Source of the DNA: Aulostomus chinensis
Lineage: Eukaryota > Chordata > Actinopteri > Syngnathiformes > Aulostomidae
Reading direction: 5' to 3'
Assembly: GCA_037954235.1 (NCBI GenBank)
Contig: JBBMOA010000015.1
Span: 21,544,799-21,608,798, forward strand
Length of the DNA stretch: 64,000 bases
A program made the translations under genes and the position numbers. The notes beneath the pieces were generated by a model, which was given only the letters and a program-made list of their open reading frames with translations, did not search any database and was not told where the DNA came from. Below, one piece after another: positions 1-11,594 of the stretch (position 1 is its first letter; each line of letters begins with the position of its first letter).

Positions 1-105
1 CTTCAAGTTTATGCATCTTTCTATGCTTTCAGGATGAAACTTGACTGAAAACTCACTTTGAACAAAAGTTATGGCATTTTTGTATCACAGGTCACAAATA
101 GTGTT

Positions 106-120
106 TTCTCAGCGAGAGAA
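106..120. repeat. Short dyad TTCTC-AGCGA-GAGAA (present in almost every monomer)
   Basis: Perfect 5-base inverted arms around a 5-base centre, shown here in the first monomer. It recurs at the same phase across both subfamilies and is among the least variable segments of the unit. It contains a CpG (AGCGAG) that is nearly always retained although other CpG positions vary. Exceptions seen include AGCTAG at about 8902, 13390, 25540, 27784, 29654 and 30588, AGTGAG at about 31710, 55084 and 56767, and TCTATGCGAG near 60877. Conservation could reflect protein binding or only homogenisation; no binding protein is recognised. Confidence 0.6.
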
Positions 121-187
121 TGCCAAAATGAAAACTTCATGCAGAACTCCTGTATTTTGATGAAAACTCACTGAAATCAAGCTGTAA

Positions 188-374
188 CTTCAAGTTTATG
201 CATCTTTCTATGCTTTCAGGTTGAAACTTGACTGAAAACTCACTTTGAACAAAAGTTATGGCATTTTTGTATCACAGGTCACAAATAGTGTTTTCTCAGC
301 GAGAGAAGGCCAAAATGAACACTTCATGCAGAACTCCTGTATTTTGATGAAAACTCACTGAAATCAAGCTGTAA
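188..374 (+). repeat. Representative 187-bp monomer (anatomy)
   Basis: A typical subfamily L unit, about 67 G or C in 187 bases (36%). In order along the unit: CTTCAAGTTTATGCATC with an ATGCAT palindrome; a pyrimidine-rich run ending CTTTCAGG; AAACTTGAC, whose AAACTTGA pairs with the opening TCAAGTTT as 8-base inverted arms; TGAAAACTCACT; ACAAAAGTTATGGCAT; the variable TATCACAGGTCAC and AAATAGTG sites; the dyad TTCTCAGCGAGAGAA; GGCCAAAATGAACAC; TGCAGAACTCC; a second TGAAAACTCACT; and GAAATCAAGCTGTAA. The phase chosen here is arbitrary. The length falls in the range common for centromeric satellites and close to one nucleosome repeat. Confidence 0.95.
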
Positions 375-748
375 CTTCAAGTTTATGCATCTTTCTATGC
401 TTTCAGGACAAAACTTGACTGAAAACTCACTTTGAAGAAAAGTTATGGCTTTTTTGTATCACAGGTCACAAATAGTGTTTTCTCAGTGAGAGAAGGCCAA
501 AATGAAAACTTCAAGCAGAACTCCTGTATTTTGATGAAAACTCACTGAAATCAAGCTGTAACTTCATTTTTATGCATCTTTCTATGCTTTCAGGTTGAAA
601 CTTGACTGAAAACTCACTTTGAACAAAAGTTATGGCATTTTTGTATCACAGGTCACAAATAGTGTTTTCTCAGCGAGAGAAGGCCAAAATGAACACTTCA
701 TGCAGAACTCCTGTATTTTGATGAAAACTCACTGAAATCAAGCTGTAA

Positions 749-1683
749 CTTCAAGTTTATGCATCTTTCTATGCTTTCAGGTTGAAATTTGACTGAAAAC
801 TCACTTTGAACAAAAGTTATGGCTTTTTTGTGTCGCAGGTCACAAATAGCGTTTTCTCAGCGAGAGAAGGCCAAAATGAGCACTTCATGCAGAACTACTG
901 TATTTTGATGAAAACTCACTGAAATCAAGCTGTAACTTCAAGTTTATGCATCTTTCTATGCTTTCAGGATGAACCTTGACTGAAAACTCACTTTGAACAA
1001 AAGTTATGGCATTTTTGTATCACAGGTCACAAATAGTGTTTTCTCAGCGAGAGAAGGCCAAAATGAACACTTCATGCAGAACTCCTGTATTTTGATGAAA
1101 ACTCACTGAAATCAAGCTGTAACTTCAAGTTTATGCGTCTTTCTATGCTTTCAGTTTGAAATTTGACTGAAAACTCACTTTGAACAAAAGTTATGGCTGT
1201 TTTGTTTCGCAGGTCACAAATAGCGTTTTCTCAGCGAGAGAAGGCCAAAATGAGCACTTCATGCAGAACTCCTGTATTTTGATGAAAACTCACTGAAATC
1301 AAGCTGTAACTTAAAGTTTATGCATCTTTCTATGCTTTCAGGATGAAACTTGACTGAAAACTCACTTTGAACAAAAGTTATGTCATTTTTGTATCACAGG
1401 TCACAAATAGCGTTTTCTCAGCGAGAGAAGGCCAAAATGAACACTTCATGCAGAACTCCTGTATTTTGATGAAAACTCACTGAAATCAAGCTGTAACTTC
1501 AAGTTTATGCATCTTTCTATGCTTTCAGGTTGAAACTTGACTGAAAACTCACTTTGAACAAAAGTTATGGCATTTTTGTATCACAGGTCACAAATAGGGT
1601 TTTCTCAGCGAGAGAAGGCCAAAATGAACACTTCATGCAGAACTCCTGTATTTTGATGAAAACTCACTGAAATAGAGCTGTAA
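749..1683 (+). repeat. 5-monomer higher-order repeat, copy 1 (935 bp)
   Basis: Five monomers with ordered markers: GGCTTTTTTGTGTCGC plus GAACTACTG; GGATGAACC; GCGTCTTTC plus CAGTTTGAAATTTG plus TTTGTTTCGC; CTTAAAGTTT plus ATGTCATTTTT; and TAGGG plus AAATAGAGCTG. The same five occur in the same order 935 bases later. This shows a 5 x 187 amplification unit. Confidence 0.92.
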
Positions 1684-2618
1684 CTTCAAGTTTATGCATC
1701 TTTCTATGCTTTCAGGTTGAAACTTGACTGAAAACTCACTTTGAACAAAAGTTATGGCTTTTTTGTGTCGCAGGTCACAAATAGCGTTTTCTCAGCGAGA
1801 GAAGGCCAAAATGAGCACTTCATGCAGAACTACTGTATTTTGATGAAAACTCACTGAAATCAAGCTGTAACTTCAAGTTTATGCATCTTTCTATGCTTTC
1901 AGGATGAACCTTGACTGAAAACTCACTTTGAACAAAAGTTATGGCATTTTTGTATCACAGGTCACAAATAGTGTTTTCTCAGCGAGAGAAGGCCAAAATG
2001 AACACTTCATGCAGAACTCCTGTATTTTGATGAAAACTCACTGAAATCAAGCTGTAACTTCAAGTTTATGCGTCTTTCTATGCTTTCAGTTTGAAATTTG
2101 ACTGAAAACTCACTTTGAACAAAAGTTATGGCTGTTTTGTTTCGCAGGTCACAAATAGCGTTTTCTCAGCGAGAGAAGGCCAAAATGAGCACTTCATGCA
2201 GAACTCCTGTATTTTGATGAAAACTCACTGAAATCAAGCTGTAACTTAAAGTTTATGCATCTTTCTATGCTTTCAGGATGAAACTTGACTGAAAACTCAC
2301 TTTGAACAAAAGTTATGTCATTTTTGTATCACAGGTCACAAATAGCGTTTTCTCAGCGAGAGAAGGACAAAATGAACACTTCATGCAGAACTCCTGTATT
2401 TTGATGAAAACTCACTGAAATCAAGCTGTAACTTCAAGTTTATGCATCTTTCTATGCTTTCAGGTTGAAACTTGACTGAAAACTCACTTTGAACAAAAGT
2501 TATGGCATTTTTGTATCACAGGTCACAAATAGGGTTTTCTCAGCGAGAGAAGGCCAAAATGAACACTTCATGCAGAACTCCTGTATTTTGATGAAAACTC
2601 ACTGAAATAGAGCTGTAA
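1684..2618 (+). repeat. 5-monomer higher-order repeat, copy 2 (935 bp)
   Basis: Near-identical second copy of the preceding 935-bp unit. GAACTACTG ends at 900 and again at 1835, and AAATAGAGCTG ends at 1680 and again at 2615, both exactly 935 apart. Differences are few: the first monomer reads GGTTGAAACTTG instead of GGTTGAAATTTG, and the fourth has GAGAAGGACAAAATG instead of GAGAAGGCCAAAATG. Near identity implies recent duplication or strong homogenisation. Confidence 0.92.
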
Positions 2619-3928
2619 CTTCAAGTTTATGCATCTTTCTATGCTTTCAGGTTGAAACTTGACTGAAAACTCACTTTGAACAAAAGTTATGGCTGTTTTG
2701 TGTCGCAGTTCACAAATAGCGTTTTCTCAGCGAGAGAAGGCCAAAATGAACACTTCATGCAGAACTCCTGTATTTTGATGAAAACTCACTGAAATCAAGC
2801 TGTAACTTCAAGTTTATGCATCTTTCTATGCTTTCAGGATGAAATTTGACTGAAAACTCACTTTGAAGAAAAGTTATGGCTTTTTTGTGTCGCAGGTCAC
2901 AAATAGGGTTTTCTCAGCGAGAGAAGGCCAAAATGAACACTTCATGCAGAACTCCTGTATTTTGATGAAAACTCACTGAAATCAAGCTGTAACTTCAAGT
3001 TTATGCATCTTTCTATGCTTTCAGGTTGAAACTTGACTGAAAACTCACTTTGAACAAAAGTTATGGAAGTTTTTGTATCACAGGTCACAAATAGGGTTTT
3101 CTCAGCGAGAGAAGGCCAAAATGAACACTTCATGCAGAACTCCTGTATTTTGATGAAAACTCACTGAAATCAAGCTGTAACTTCAAGTTTATGCATCTTT
3201 CTATGCTTTCAGGATGAAACTTGACTGAAAACTCACTTTGAACAAAAGTTATGGCATTTTTGTATCACAGGTCACAAATAGTGTTTTCTCAGCGAGAGAA
3301 GGCCAAAATGAACACTTAATGCAGAACTCCTGTATTTTGATGAAAACTCACTGAAATCAAGCTGTAACTTCAAGTTTATGCATCTTTCTATGCTTTCAGG
3401 TTGAAATTTGACTGAAAACTCACTTTGAACAAAAGTTATGGCTGTTTTGTGTCGCAGGTCACAAATAGCGTTTTCTCAGCGAGAGAAGGCCAAAATGAGC
3501 ACTTCATGCAGAACTCCTGTATTTTGATGAAAACTCACTGAAATCAAGCTGTAACTTCAAGTTTATGCATCTTTCTATGCTTTCAGGATGAAACTTGACT
3601 GAAAACTCACTTTGAACAAAAGTTATGTCATTTTTGTATCACAGGTCACAAATAGCGTTTTCTCAGCGAGAGAAGGCCAAAATGAACACTTCATGCAGAA
3701 CTCCTGTATTTTGATGAAAACTCACTGAAATCAAGCTGTAACTTCAAGTTTATGCATCTTTCTATGCTTTCAGGTTGAAACTTGACTGAAAACTCACTTT
3801 GAACAAAAGTTATGGCATTTTTGTATCACAGGTCACAAATAGTGTTTTCTCAGCGAGAGAAGGCCAAAATGAACACTTCATGCAGAACTCCTGTATTTTG
3901 ATGAAAACTCACTGAAATAGAGCTGTAA
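2619..3928 (+). repeat. 7-monomer higher-order repeat, copy 1 (1310 bp)
   Basis: Seven monomers with ordered markers: GCTG with TGTCGCAGTTCAC; GAAATTTG with GAAGAAAAG and GGCTTTTTTG; a TAGGG unit; a GGATGAAAC GCAT unit with CACTTAATG; a GCTG unit with GAGCAC; ATGTCATTTTT with TAGCG; and a unit ending AAATAGAGCTG. The third monomer is 188 bp because it reads TATGGAAGTTTTTG, one base longer than usual. The unit shares the order of its last four monomers with the 5-monomer HOR just upstream. Confidence 0.9.
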
Positions 3929-5237
3929 CTTCAAGTTTATGCATCTTTCTATGCTTTCAGGTTGAAACTTGACTGAAAACTCACTTTGAACAAAAGTTAT
4001 GGCTGTTTTGTGTCGCAGTTCACAAATAGCGTTTTCTCAGCGAGAGAAGGCCAAAATGAACACTTCATGCAGAACTCCTGTATTTTGATGAAAACTCACT
4101 GAAATCAAGCTGTAACTTCAAGTTTATGCATCTTTCTATGCTTTCAGTATGAAATTTGACTGAAAACTCACTTTGAAGAAAAGTTATGGCTTTTTTGTGT
4201 CGCAGGTCACAAATAGTGTTTTCTCAGCGAGAGAAGGCCAAAATGAACACTTCATGCAGAACTCCTGTATTTTGATGAAAACTCACTGAAATCAAGCTGT
4301 AACTTCAAGTTTATGCATCTTTCTATGCTTTCAGGTTGAAACTTGACTGAAAACTCACTTTGAACAAAAGTTATGGCATTTTTGTATCACAGGTCACAAA
4401 TAGGGTTTTCTCAGCGAGAGAAGGCCAAAATGAACACTTCATGCAGAACTCCTGTATTTTGATGAAAACTCACTGAAATCAAGCTGTAACTTCAAGTTTA
4501 TGCATCTTTCTATGCTTTCAGGATGAAACTTGACTGAAAACTCACTTTGAACAAAAGTTATGGCATTTTTGTATCACAGGTCACAAATAGTGTTTTCTCA
4601 GCGAGAGAAGGCCAAAATGAACACTTCATGCAGAACTCCTGTATTTTGATGAAAACTCACTGAAATCAAGCTGTAACTTCAAGTTTATGCATCTTTCTAT
4701 GCTTTCAGGTTGAAATTTGACTGAAAACTCACTTTGAACAAAAGTTATGGCTGTTTTGTGTCGCAGGTCACAAATAGCGTTTTCTCAGCGAGAGAAGGCC
4801 AAAATGAGCACTTCATGCAGAACTCCTGTATTTTGATGAAAACTCACTGAAATCAAGCTGTAACTTCAAGTTTATGCATCTTTCTATGCTTTCAGGTTGA
4901 AACTTGACTGAAAACTCACTTTGAACAAAAGTTATGTCATTTTTGTATCACAGGTCACAAATAGCGTTTTCTCAGCGAGAGAAGGCCAAAATGAACACTT
5001 CATGCAGAACTCCTGTATTTTGATGAAAACTCACTGAAATCAAGCTGTAACTTCAAGTTTATGCATCTTTCTATGCTTTCAGGTTGAAACTTGACTGAAA
5101 ACTCACTTTGAACAAAAGTTATGGCATTTTTGTATCACAGGTCACAAATAGTGTTTTCTCAGCGAGAGAAGGCCAAAATGAACACTTCATGCAGAACTCC
5201 TGTATTTTGATGAAAACTCACTGAAATAGAGCTGTAA
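3929..5237 (+). repeat. 7-monomer higher-order repeat, copy 2 (1309 bp)
   Basis: Same seven markers in the same order as copy 1, at exact 7 x 187 spacing. The AAATAGAGCTG marker ends at 3925 and 5234. The second monomer has CAGTATGAAATTTG, shared with copy 3 but not with copy 1, so copies 2 and 3 are closest to each other. Confidence 0.92.
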
Positions 5238-6546
5238 CTTCAAGTTTATGCATCTTTCTATGCTTTCAGGTTGAAACTTGACTGAAAACTCACTTTGAAC
5301 AAAAGTTATGGCTGTTTTGTGTCGCAGTTCACAAATAGCGTTTTCTCAGCGAGAGAAGGCCAAAATGAACACTTCATGCAGAACTCCTGTATTTTGATGA
5401 AAACTCACTGAAATCAAGCTGTAACTTCAAGTTTATGCATCTTTCTATGCTTTCAGTATGAAATTTGACTGAAAACTCACTTTGAAGAAAAGTTATGGCT
5501 TTTTTGTGTCGCAGGTCACAAATAGTGTTTTCTCAGCGAGAGAAGGCCAAAATGAACACTTCATGCAGAACTCCTGTATTTTGATGAAAACTCACTGAAA
5601 TCAAGCTGTAACTTCAAGTTTATGCATCTTTCTATGCTTTCAGGTTGAAACTTGACTGAAAACTCACTTTGAACAAAAGTTATGGCATTTTTGTATCACA
5701 GGTCACAAATAGGGTTTTCTCAGCGAGAGAAGGCCAAAATGAACACTTCATGCAGAACTCCTGTATTTTGATGAAAACTCACTGAAATCAAGCTGTAACT
5801 TCAAGTTTATGCATCTTTCTATGCTTTCAGGATGAAACTTGACTGAAAACTCACTTTGAACAAAAGTTATGGCATTTTTGTATCACAGGTCACAAATAGT
5901 GTTTTCTCAGCGAGAGAAGGCCAAAATGAACACTTCATGCAGAACTCCTGTATTTTGATGAAAACTCACTGAAATCAAGCTGTAACTTCAAGTTTATGCA
6001 TCTTTCTATGCTTTCAGGTTGAAATTTGACTGAAAACTCACTTTGAACAAAAGTTATGGCTGTTTTGTGTCGCAGGTCACAAATAGCGTTTTCTCAGCGA
6101 GAGAAGGCCAAAATGAGCACTTCATGCAGAACTCCTGTATTTTGATGAAAACTCACTGAAATCAAGCTGTAACTTCAAGTTTATGCATCTTTCTATGCTT
6201 TCAGGATGAAACTTGACTGAAAACTCACTTTGAACAAAAGTTATGTCATTTTTGTATCACAGGTCACAAATAGCGTTTTCTCAGCGAGAGAAGGCCAAAA
6301 TGAACACTTCATGCAGAACTCCTGTATTTTGATGAAAACTCACTGAAATCAAGCTGTAACTTCAAGTTTATGCATCTTTCTATGCTTTCAGGTTGAAACT
6401 TGACTGAAAACTCACTTTGAACAAAAGTTATGGCATTTTTGTATCACAGGTCACAAATAGTGTTTTCTCAGCGAGAGAAGGCCAAAATGAACACTTCATG
6501 CAGAACTCCTGTATTTTGATGAAAACTCACTGAAATAGAGCTGTAA
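5238..6546 (+). repeat. 7-monomer higher-order repeat, copy 3 (1309 bp)
   Basis: Third complete copy. The AAATAGAGCTG marker ends at 6543, 1309 bases after the previous one. It carries the CAGTATGAAATTTG variant shared with copy 2. Its sixth monomer reads GGATGAAAC where copy 2 has GGTTGAAAC. Confidence 0.92.
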
Positions 6547-7107
6547 CTTCAAGTTTATGCATCTTTCTATGCTTTCAGGTTGAAACTTGACTGAAAACTC
6601 ACTTTGAAGAAAAGTTATGGCTGTTTTGTGTCGCAGTTCACAAATAGCGTTTTCTCAGCGAGAGAAGGCCAAAATGAACACTTCATGCAGAACTCCTGTA
6701 TTTTGATGAAAACTCACTGAAATCAAGCTGTAACTTCAAGTTTATGCATCTTTCTATGCTTTCAGGATGAAATTTGACTGAAAACTCACTTTGAAGAAAA
6801 GTTATGGCTTTTTTGTGTCGCAGGTCACAAATAGTGTTTTCTCAGCGAGAGAAGGCCAAAATGAACACTTCATGCAGAACTCCTGTATTTTGATGAAAAC
6901 TCACTGAAATCAAGCTGTAACTTCAAGTTTATGCATCTTTCTATGCATTCAGGTTGAAACTTGACTGAAAACTCACTTTGAACAAAAGTTATGGCATTTT
7001 TGTATCACAGGTCACAAATAGGGTTTTCTCAGCGAGAGAAGGCCAAAATGAACACTTCATGCAGAACTCCTGTATTTTGATGAAAACTCACTGAAATCAA
7101 GCTGTAA
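6547..7107 (+). repeat. Truncated fourth copy of the 7-monomer unit (first 3 monomers)
   Basis: The first three monomers of the 7-monomer unit are present: CAGTTCAC (here with GAAGAAAAG), then GAAATTTG with GAAGAAAAG and GGCTTTTTTG, then a TAGGG unit with CTATGCATTCAGG. The following monomer at 7108 (TGTCGCAGGTCAAAAATAGCG) no longer fits, so the regular array breaks here. This marks an HOR junction. Confidence 0.85.
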
Positions 7108-10100
7108 CTTCAAGTTTATGCATCTTTCTATGCTTTCAGGATGAAACTTGACTGAAAACTCACTTTGAACAAAAGTTATGGCATTTTTGTGTCGCAGGTC
7201 AAAAATAGCGTTTTCTCAGCGAGAGAAGGCCAAAATGAGCACTTCATGCAGAACTCCTGTATTTTGATGAAAACTCAGTGAAATCAAGCTGTAACTTCAA
7301 GTTTATGCATCTTTCTATGTTTTCAGGATAAAACTTGACTGAAAACTCACTTTGAACAAAAGTTATGGCATTTTTGTATCACAGGTCACAAATAGTGTTT
7401 TCTCAGCGAGAGAAGGCCAAAATGAACACTTCATGCAGAACTCCTGTATTTTGATGAAAACTCACTGAAATCAAGCTGTAACTTCAAGTTTATGCATCTT
7501 TCTATGCTTTCAGGTTGAAACTTGACTGAAAACTCACTTTGAACAAAAGTTATGGCATTTTTGTATCACAGGTCACAAATAGTGTTTTCTCAGCGAGAGA
7601 AGGCCAAAATGAACACTTCATGCAGAACTCCTGTATTTTGATGAAAACTCACTGAAATCAAGCTGTAACTTCAAGTTTATGCATCTTTCTATGCTTTCAG
7701 GTTGAAACTTGACTGAAAACTAACTTTGAACAAAAGTTATGGCTGTTTTGTGTCGCAGGTCACAAATAGCGTTTTCTCAGCGAGAGAAGGCCAAAATGAA
7801 CACTTCATGCAGAACTCCTGTGTTTTGATGAAAACTCAGTGAAATCAAGCTGTAACTTCAAGTTTATGCATCTTTCTATGCATTCAGGATGAAACTTGAC
7901 TGAAAACTCACTTTGAACAAAAGTTATGGCATTTTTGTATCACAGGTCACAAATAGTGTTTTCTCAGCGAGAGAAGGCCAAAATGAACACTTCATGCAGA
8001 ACTCCTGTATTTTGATGAAAACTCACTGAAATCAAGCTGTAACTTCAAGTTTATGCATCTTTCTATGCTTTCAGGTTGAAATTTGACTGAAAACTCACTT
8101 TGAACAAAAGTTATGGCTGTTTTGTGTCGCAGGTCACAAATAGCGTTTTCTCAGCGAGAGAAGGCCAAAATGAACACATCATGCAGAACTCCTGTATTTT
8201 GATGAAAACTCACTGAAATCAAGCTGTAACTTCAAGTTTATGCATCTTTCTATGCTTTCAGGATGAAACTTGACTGAAAACTCACTTTGAACAAAAGTTA
8301 TGGCATTTTTGTATCACAGGTCACAAATAGTGTTTTCTCAGCGAGAGAAGTTCAAAATGAACACTTCATGCAGAACTCTTGTATTTTGATGAAAACTCAC
8401 TGAAATCAAGCTGTAACTTCAAGTTTATGCATCTTTCTATGCTTTCAGGTTGAAACTCAACTGAAAACTCACTTTGAACAAAGTTATGGCTGTTTTGTGT
8501 CGCAGGTCACAAATAGCGTTTTCTCAGCGAGAGAAGGCCAAAATGAACACTTCATGCAGAACTCCTGTATTTTGATGAAAACTCACTGAAATCAAGCTGT
8601 AACTTCAAGTTTATGCATCTTTCTATGCTTTCAGGATGAAACTTGACTTAAAACTCACTTTGAACAAAAGTTATGGCATTTTTGTATCACAGGTCACAAA
8701 TAGTGTTTTCTCAGCGAGAGAAGGCCAAAATGAACACTTCATGCAGAACCCCTTTATTTTGATGAAAACTCACTGAAATCAAGCTGTAACTTCAAGTTTA
8801 TGCATCTTTCTATGCTTTCAGGATGAAACTTGACTGAAAACTCACTTTGAACAAAAGTTATGGCATTTTTGTATCACAGGTCACAAATAGTGTTTTCTCA
8901 GCTAGAGAAGGCCAAAATGAACACTTCATGCAGAACTCCTGTATTTTGATGAAAACTCACTGAAATCAAGCTGTAACTTCAAGTTTATGCATCTTTCTAT
9001 GCTTTCAGGTTGAAACTTGACTGAAAACTCACTTTGAACAAAAGTTATGGCTGTTTTGTGTCGCAGGTCACAAATAGCGTTTTCTCAGCGAGAGAAGGCC
9101 AAAATGAACACTTCATGCAGAACTCCTGTATTTTGATGAAAACTCACTGAAATCAAGCTGTAACTTCAAGTTTATGCATCTTTCTATGCTTTCAGGATGA
9201 AACTTGACTTAAAACTCACTTTGAACAAAAGTTATGGCATTTTTCTATCACAGGTCACAAATAGTGTTTTCTCAGCGAGAGAAGGCCAAAATGAACACTT
9301 CATGCAGAACTCCTGTATTTTGATGAAAACTCACTGAAATCAAGCTGTAACTTCAAGTTTATGCATCTTTCTATGCTTTCAGGATGAAACTCGACTGAAA
9401 ACTCACTTTGAACAAAAGTTATGGCATTTTTGTATCACAGGTCACAAATAGTGTTTTCTCAGCGAGAGAAGGCCAAAATGAACACTTCATGCAGAACTCC
9501 TGTATTTTGATGAAAACTCACTGAAATCAAGCTGTAACTTCAAGTTTATGCATCTTTCTATGCTTTCAGGATGAAACTTGACTGAAAACTCACTTTGAAC
9601 AAAAGTTATGGCATTTTTGTATCACAGGTCACAAATTGGGTTTTCTCAGCGAGAGAAGGCCAAAATGAACACTTAATGCAGAACTCCTGTATTTTGATGA
9701 AAACTCACTGAAATCAAGCTGTAACTTCAAGTTTATGCATCTTTCTATGCTTTCAGGACAAAACTTGACTGAAAACTCACTTTGAAGAAAAGTTATGGCT
9801 TTTTTGTATCACAGGTCACAAATAGTGTTTTCTCAGCGAGAGAAGGCCAAAATGAAAACTTCAAGCAGAACTCCTGTATTTTGATGAAAACTCACTGAAA
9901 TCAAGCTGTAACTTCAAGTTTATGCATCTTTCTATGCTTTCAGGTTGAAACTTGACTGAAAACTCACTTTGAACAAAAGTTATGGCATTTTTGTATCACA
10001 GGTCACAAATAGTGTTTTCTCAGCGAGAGAAGGCCAAAATGAACACTTCATGCAGAACTCCTGTATTTTGATGAAAACTCACTGAAATCAAGCTGTAACT

Positions 10101-10659
10101 TCAAGTTTATGCATCTTTCTATGCTTTCAGGATGAAACTTGACTGAAAACTCACTTTGAACAAAAGTTATTGCATTTTTGTATCACAGGTCACAAATAGT
10201 GTTTTCTCAGCGAGAGAAGGCCAAAATGAACACTTCATGCAGAACTCCTGTATTTTGATGAAAACTCACTGAAATCAAGCTGTAACTTCAAGTTTATGCA
10301 TCTTTCTATGCTTTCAGGTTGAAATTTGACTGAAAACTCACTTTGAACAAAAGTTATGGCTGTTTTGTGTCGCAGGTCACAAATAGCGTTTTCTCAGCGA
10401 GAGAAGGCCAAAATGAGCACTTCATGCAGAACTCCTGTATTTTGATGAAAACTCACTGAAATCAAGCTGTAACTTCAAGTTTATGCATCTTTCTATGCTT
10501 TCAGGATGAAACTTGACTGAAAACTCACTTTGAACAAAAGTTATGGCATTTTTGTATCAAAGGTCACAAATAGTGTTTTCTCAGCGAGAGAAGGCCAAAA
10601 TGAACACTTCATGCAGAACTCCTGTATTTTGATGAAAACTCACTGAAATCAAGCTGTAA
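7108..10659 (+). repeat. Mixed satellite stretch without a regular HOR (about 19 monomers)
   Basis: GCAT-type and GCTG-type monomers are interleaved with no long regular period that I could see. Repeated local patterns include GCTG units followed by GGATGAAACTTGACTTAAAAC units (about 8440-8800 and 8990-9360). One base is missing near 8478 (GAACAAAGTT). There is no coding sequence, RNA gene or non-satellite DNA. Confidence 0.85.
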
Positions 10660-11594
10660 CTTCAAGTTTATGCATCTTTCTATGCTTTCAGGTTGAAACT
10701 TGACTGAAAACTCACTTTGAACAAAAGTTATGGCTGTTTTGTGTCGCAGTGCACAAATAGCGTTTTCTCAGCGAGAGAAGGCCAAAATGAACACTTCATG
10801 CAGAACTCCTGTATTTTGATGAAAACTCACTGAAATCAAGCTGTAACTTCAAGTTTATGCATCTTTCTATGCTTTCAGGATGAAATTTGACTGAAAACTC
10901 ACTTTGAAGAAAAGTTATGGCTTTTTTGTGTCGCAGGTCACAAATAGTGTTTTCTCAGCGAGAGAAGGCCAAAATGAACACTTCATGCAGAACTCCTGTA
11001 TTTTGATGAAAACTCACTGAAATCAAGCTGTAACTTCAAGTTTATGCATCTTTCTATGCTTTCAGGTTGAAATTTGACTGAAAACTCACTTTGAACAAAA
11101 GTTATGGCTGTTTTGTGTCGCAGGTCACAAATAGCGTTTTCTCAGCGAGAGAAGGCCAAAATGAGCACTTCATGCAGAACTCCTGTATTTTGATGAAAAC
11201 TCACTGAAATCAAGCTGTAACTTCAAGTTTATGCATCTTTCTATGCTTTCAGGATGAAACTTGACTGAAAACTCACTTTGAACAAAAGTTATGTCATTTT
11301 TGTATCACAGGTCACAAATAGCGTTTTCTCAGCGAGAGAAGGCCAAAATGAACACTTCATGCAGAACTCCTGTATTTTGATGAAAACTCACTGAAATCAA
11401 GCTGTAACTTCAAGTTTATGCATCTTTCTATGCTTTCAGGTTGAAACTTGACTGAAAACTCACTTTGAACAAAAGTTATGGCATTTTTGTATCACAGGTC
11501 ACAAATAGTGTTTTCTCAGCGAGAGAAGGCATAAATGAACACTTCATGCAGAACTCCTGTATTTTGATGAAAACTCACTGAAATAGAGCTGTAA
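10660..11594 (+). repeat. 5-monomer contracted version of the 7-monomer unit (935 bp)
   Basis: Markers in order: GTCGCAGTGCAC (a variant of CAGTTCAC); GAAATTTG with GAAGAAAAG and GGCTTTTTTG; GCTG with GAGCAC; ATGTCATTTTT; and a unit ending AAATAGAGCTG, preceded by GGCATAAATG. This is the 7-monomer unit of 2619-6546 with its third and fourth monomers missing. It shows HOR length changing in whole-monomer steps. Confidence 0.82.

Larger units (their letters stand above)
1..748 (+). repeat. Four leading monomers, no local HOR assigned
   Basis: Monomers at 1, 188, 375 and 562, all with TATCACAG and TAGTG. The third has the markers GGACAAAAC, GAAGAAAAG, TCAGTGAGAG and TTCAAGCAG. A close relative of it lies at about 9736-9922, with the same GGACAAAAC, GAAGAAAAG and TTCAAGCAG, so this block has a partner about 9.4 kb downstream. 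The fourth unit begins CTTCATTTTT instead of CTTCAAGTTT. No coding content. Confidence 0.85.

Noticed and set aside
2942..3133. 63-residue open frame on the minus strand
   Set aside because: It is a reading of the satellite across one 188-bp monomer (an extra base near 3065 shifts the frame past the usual stop). The same peptide pieces reappear wherever an indel occurs. There is no domain, no upstream signal and no codon bias.
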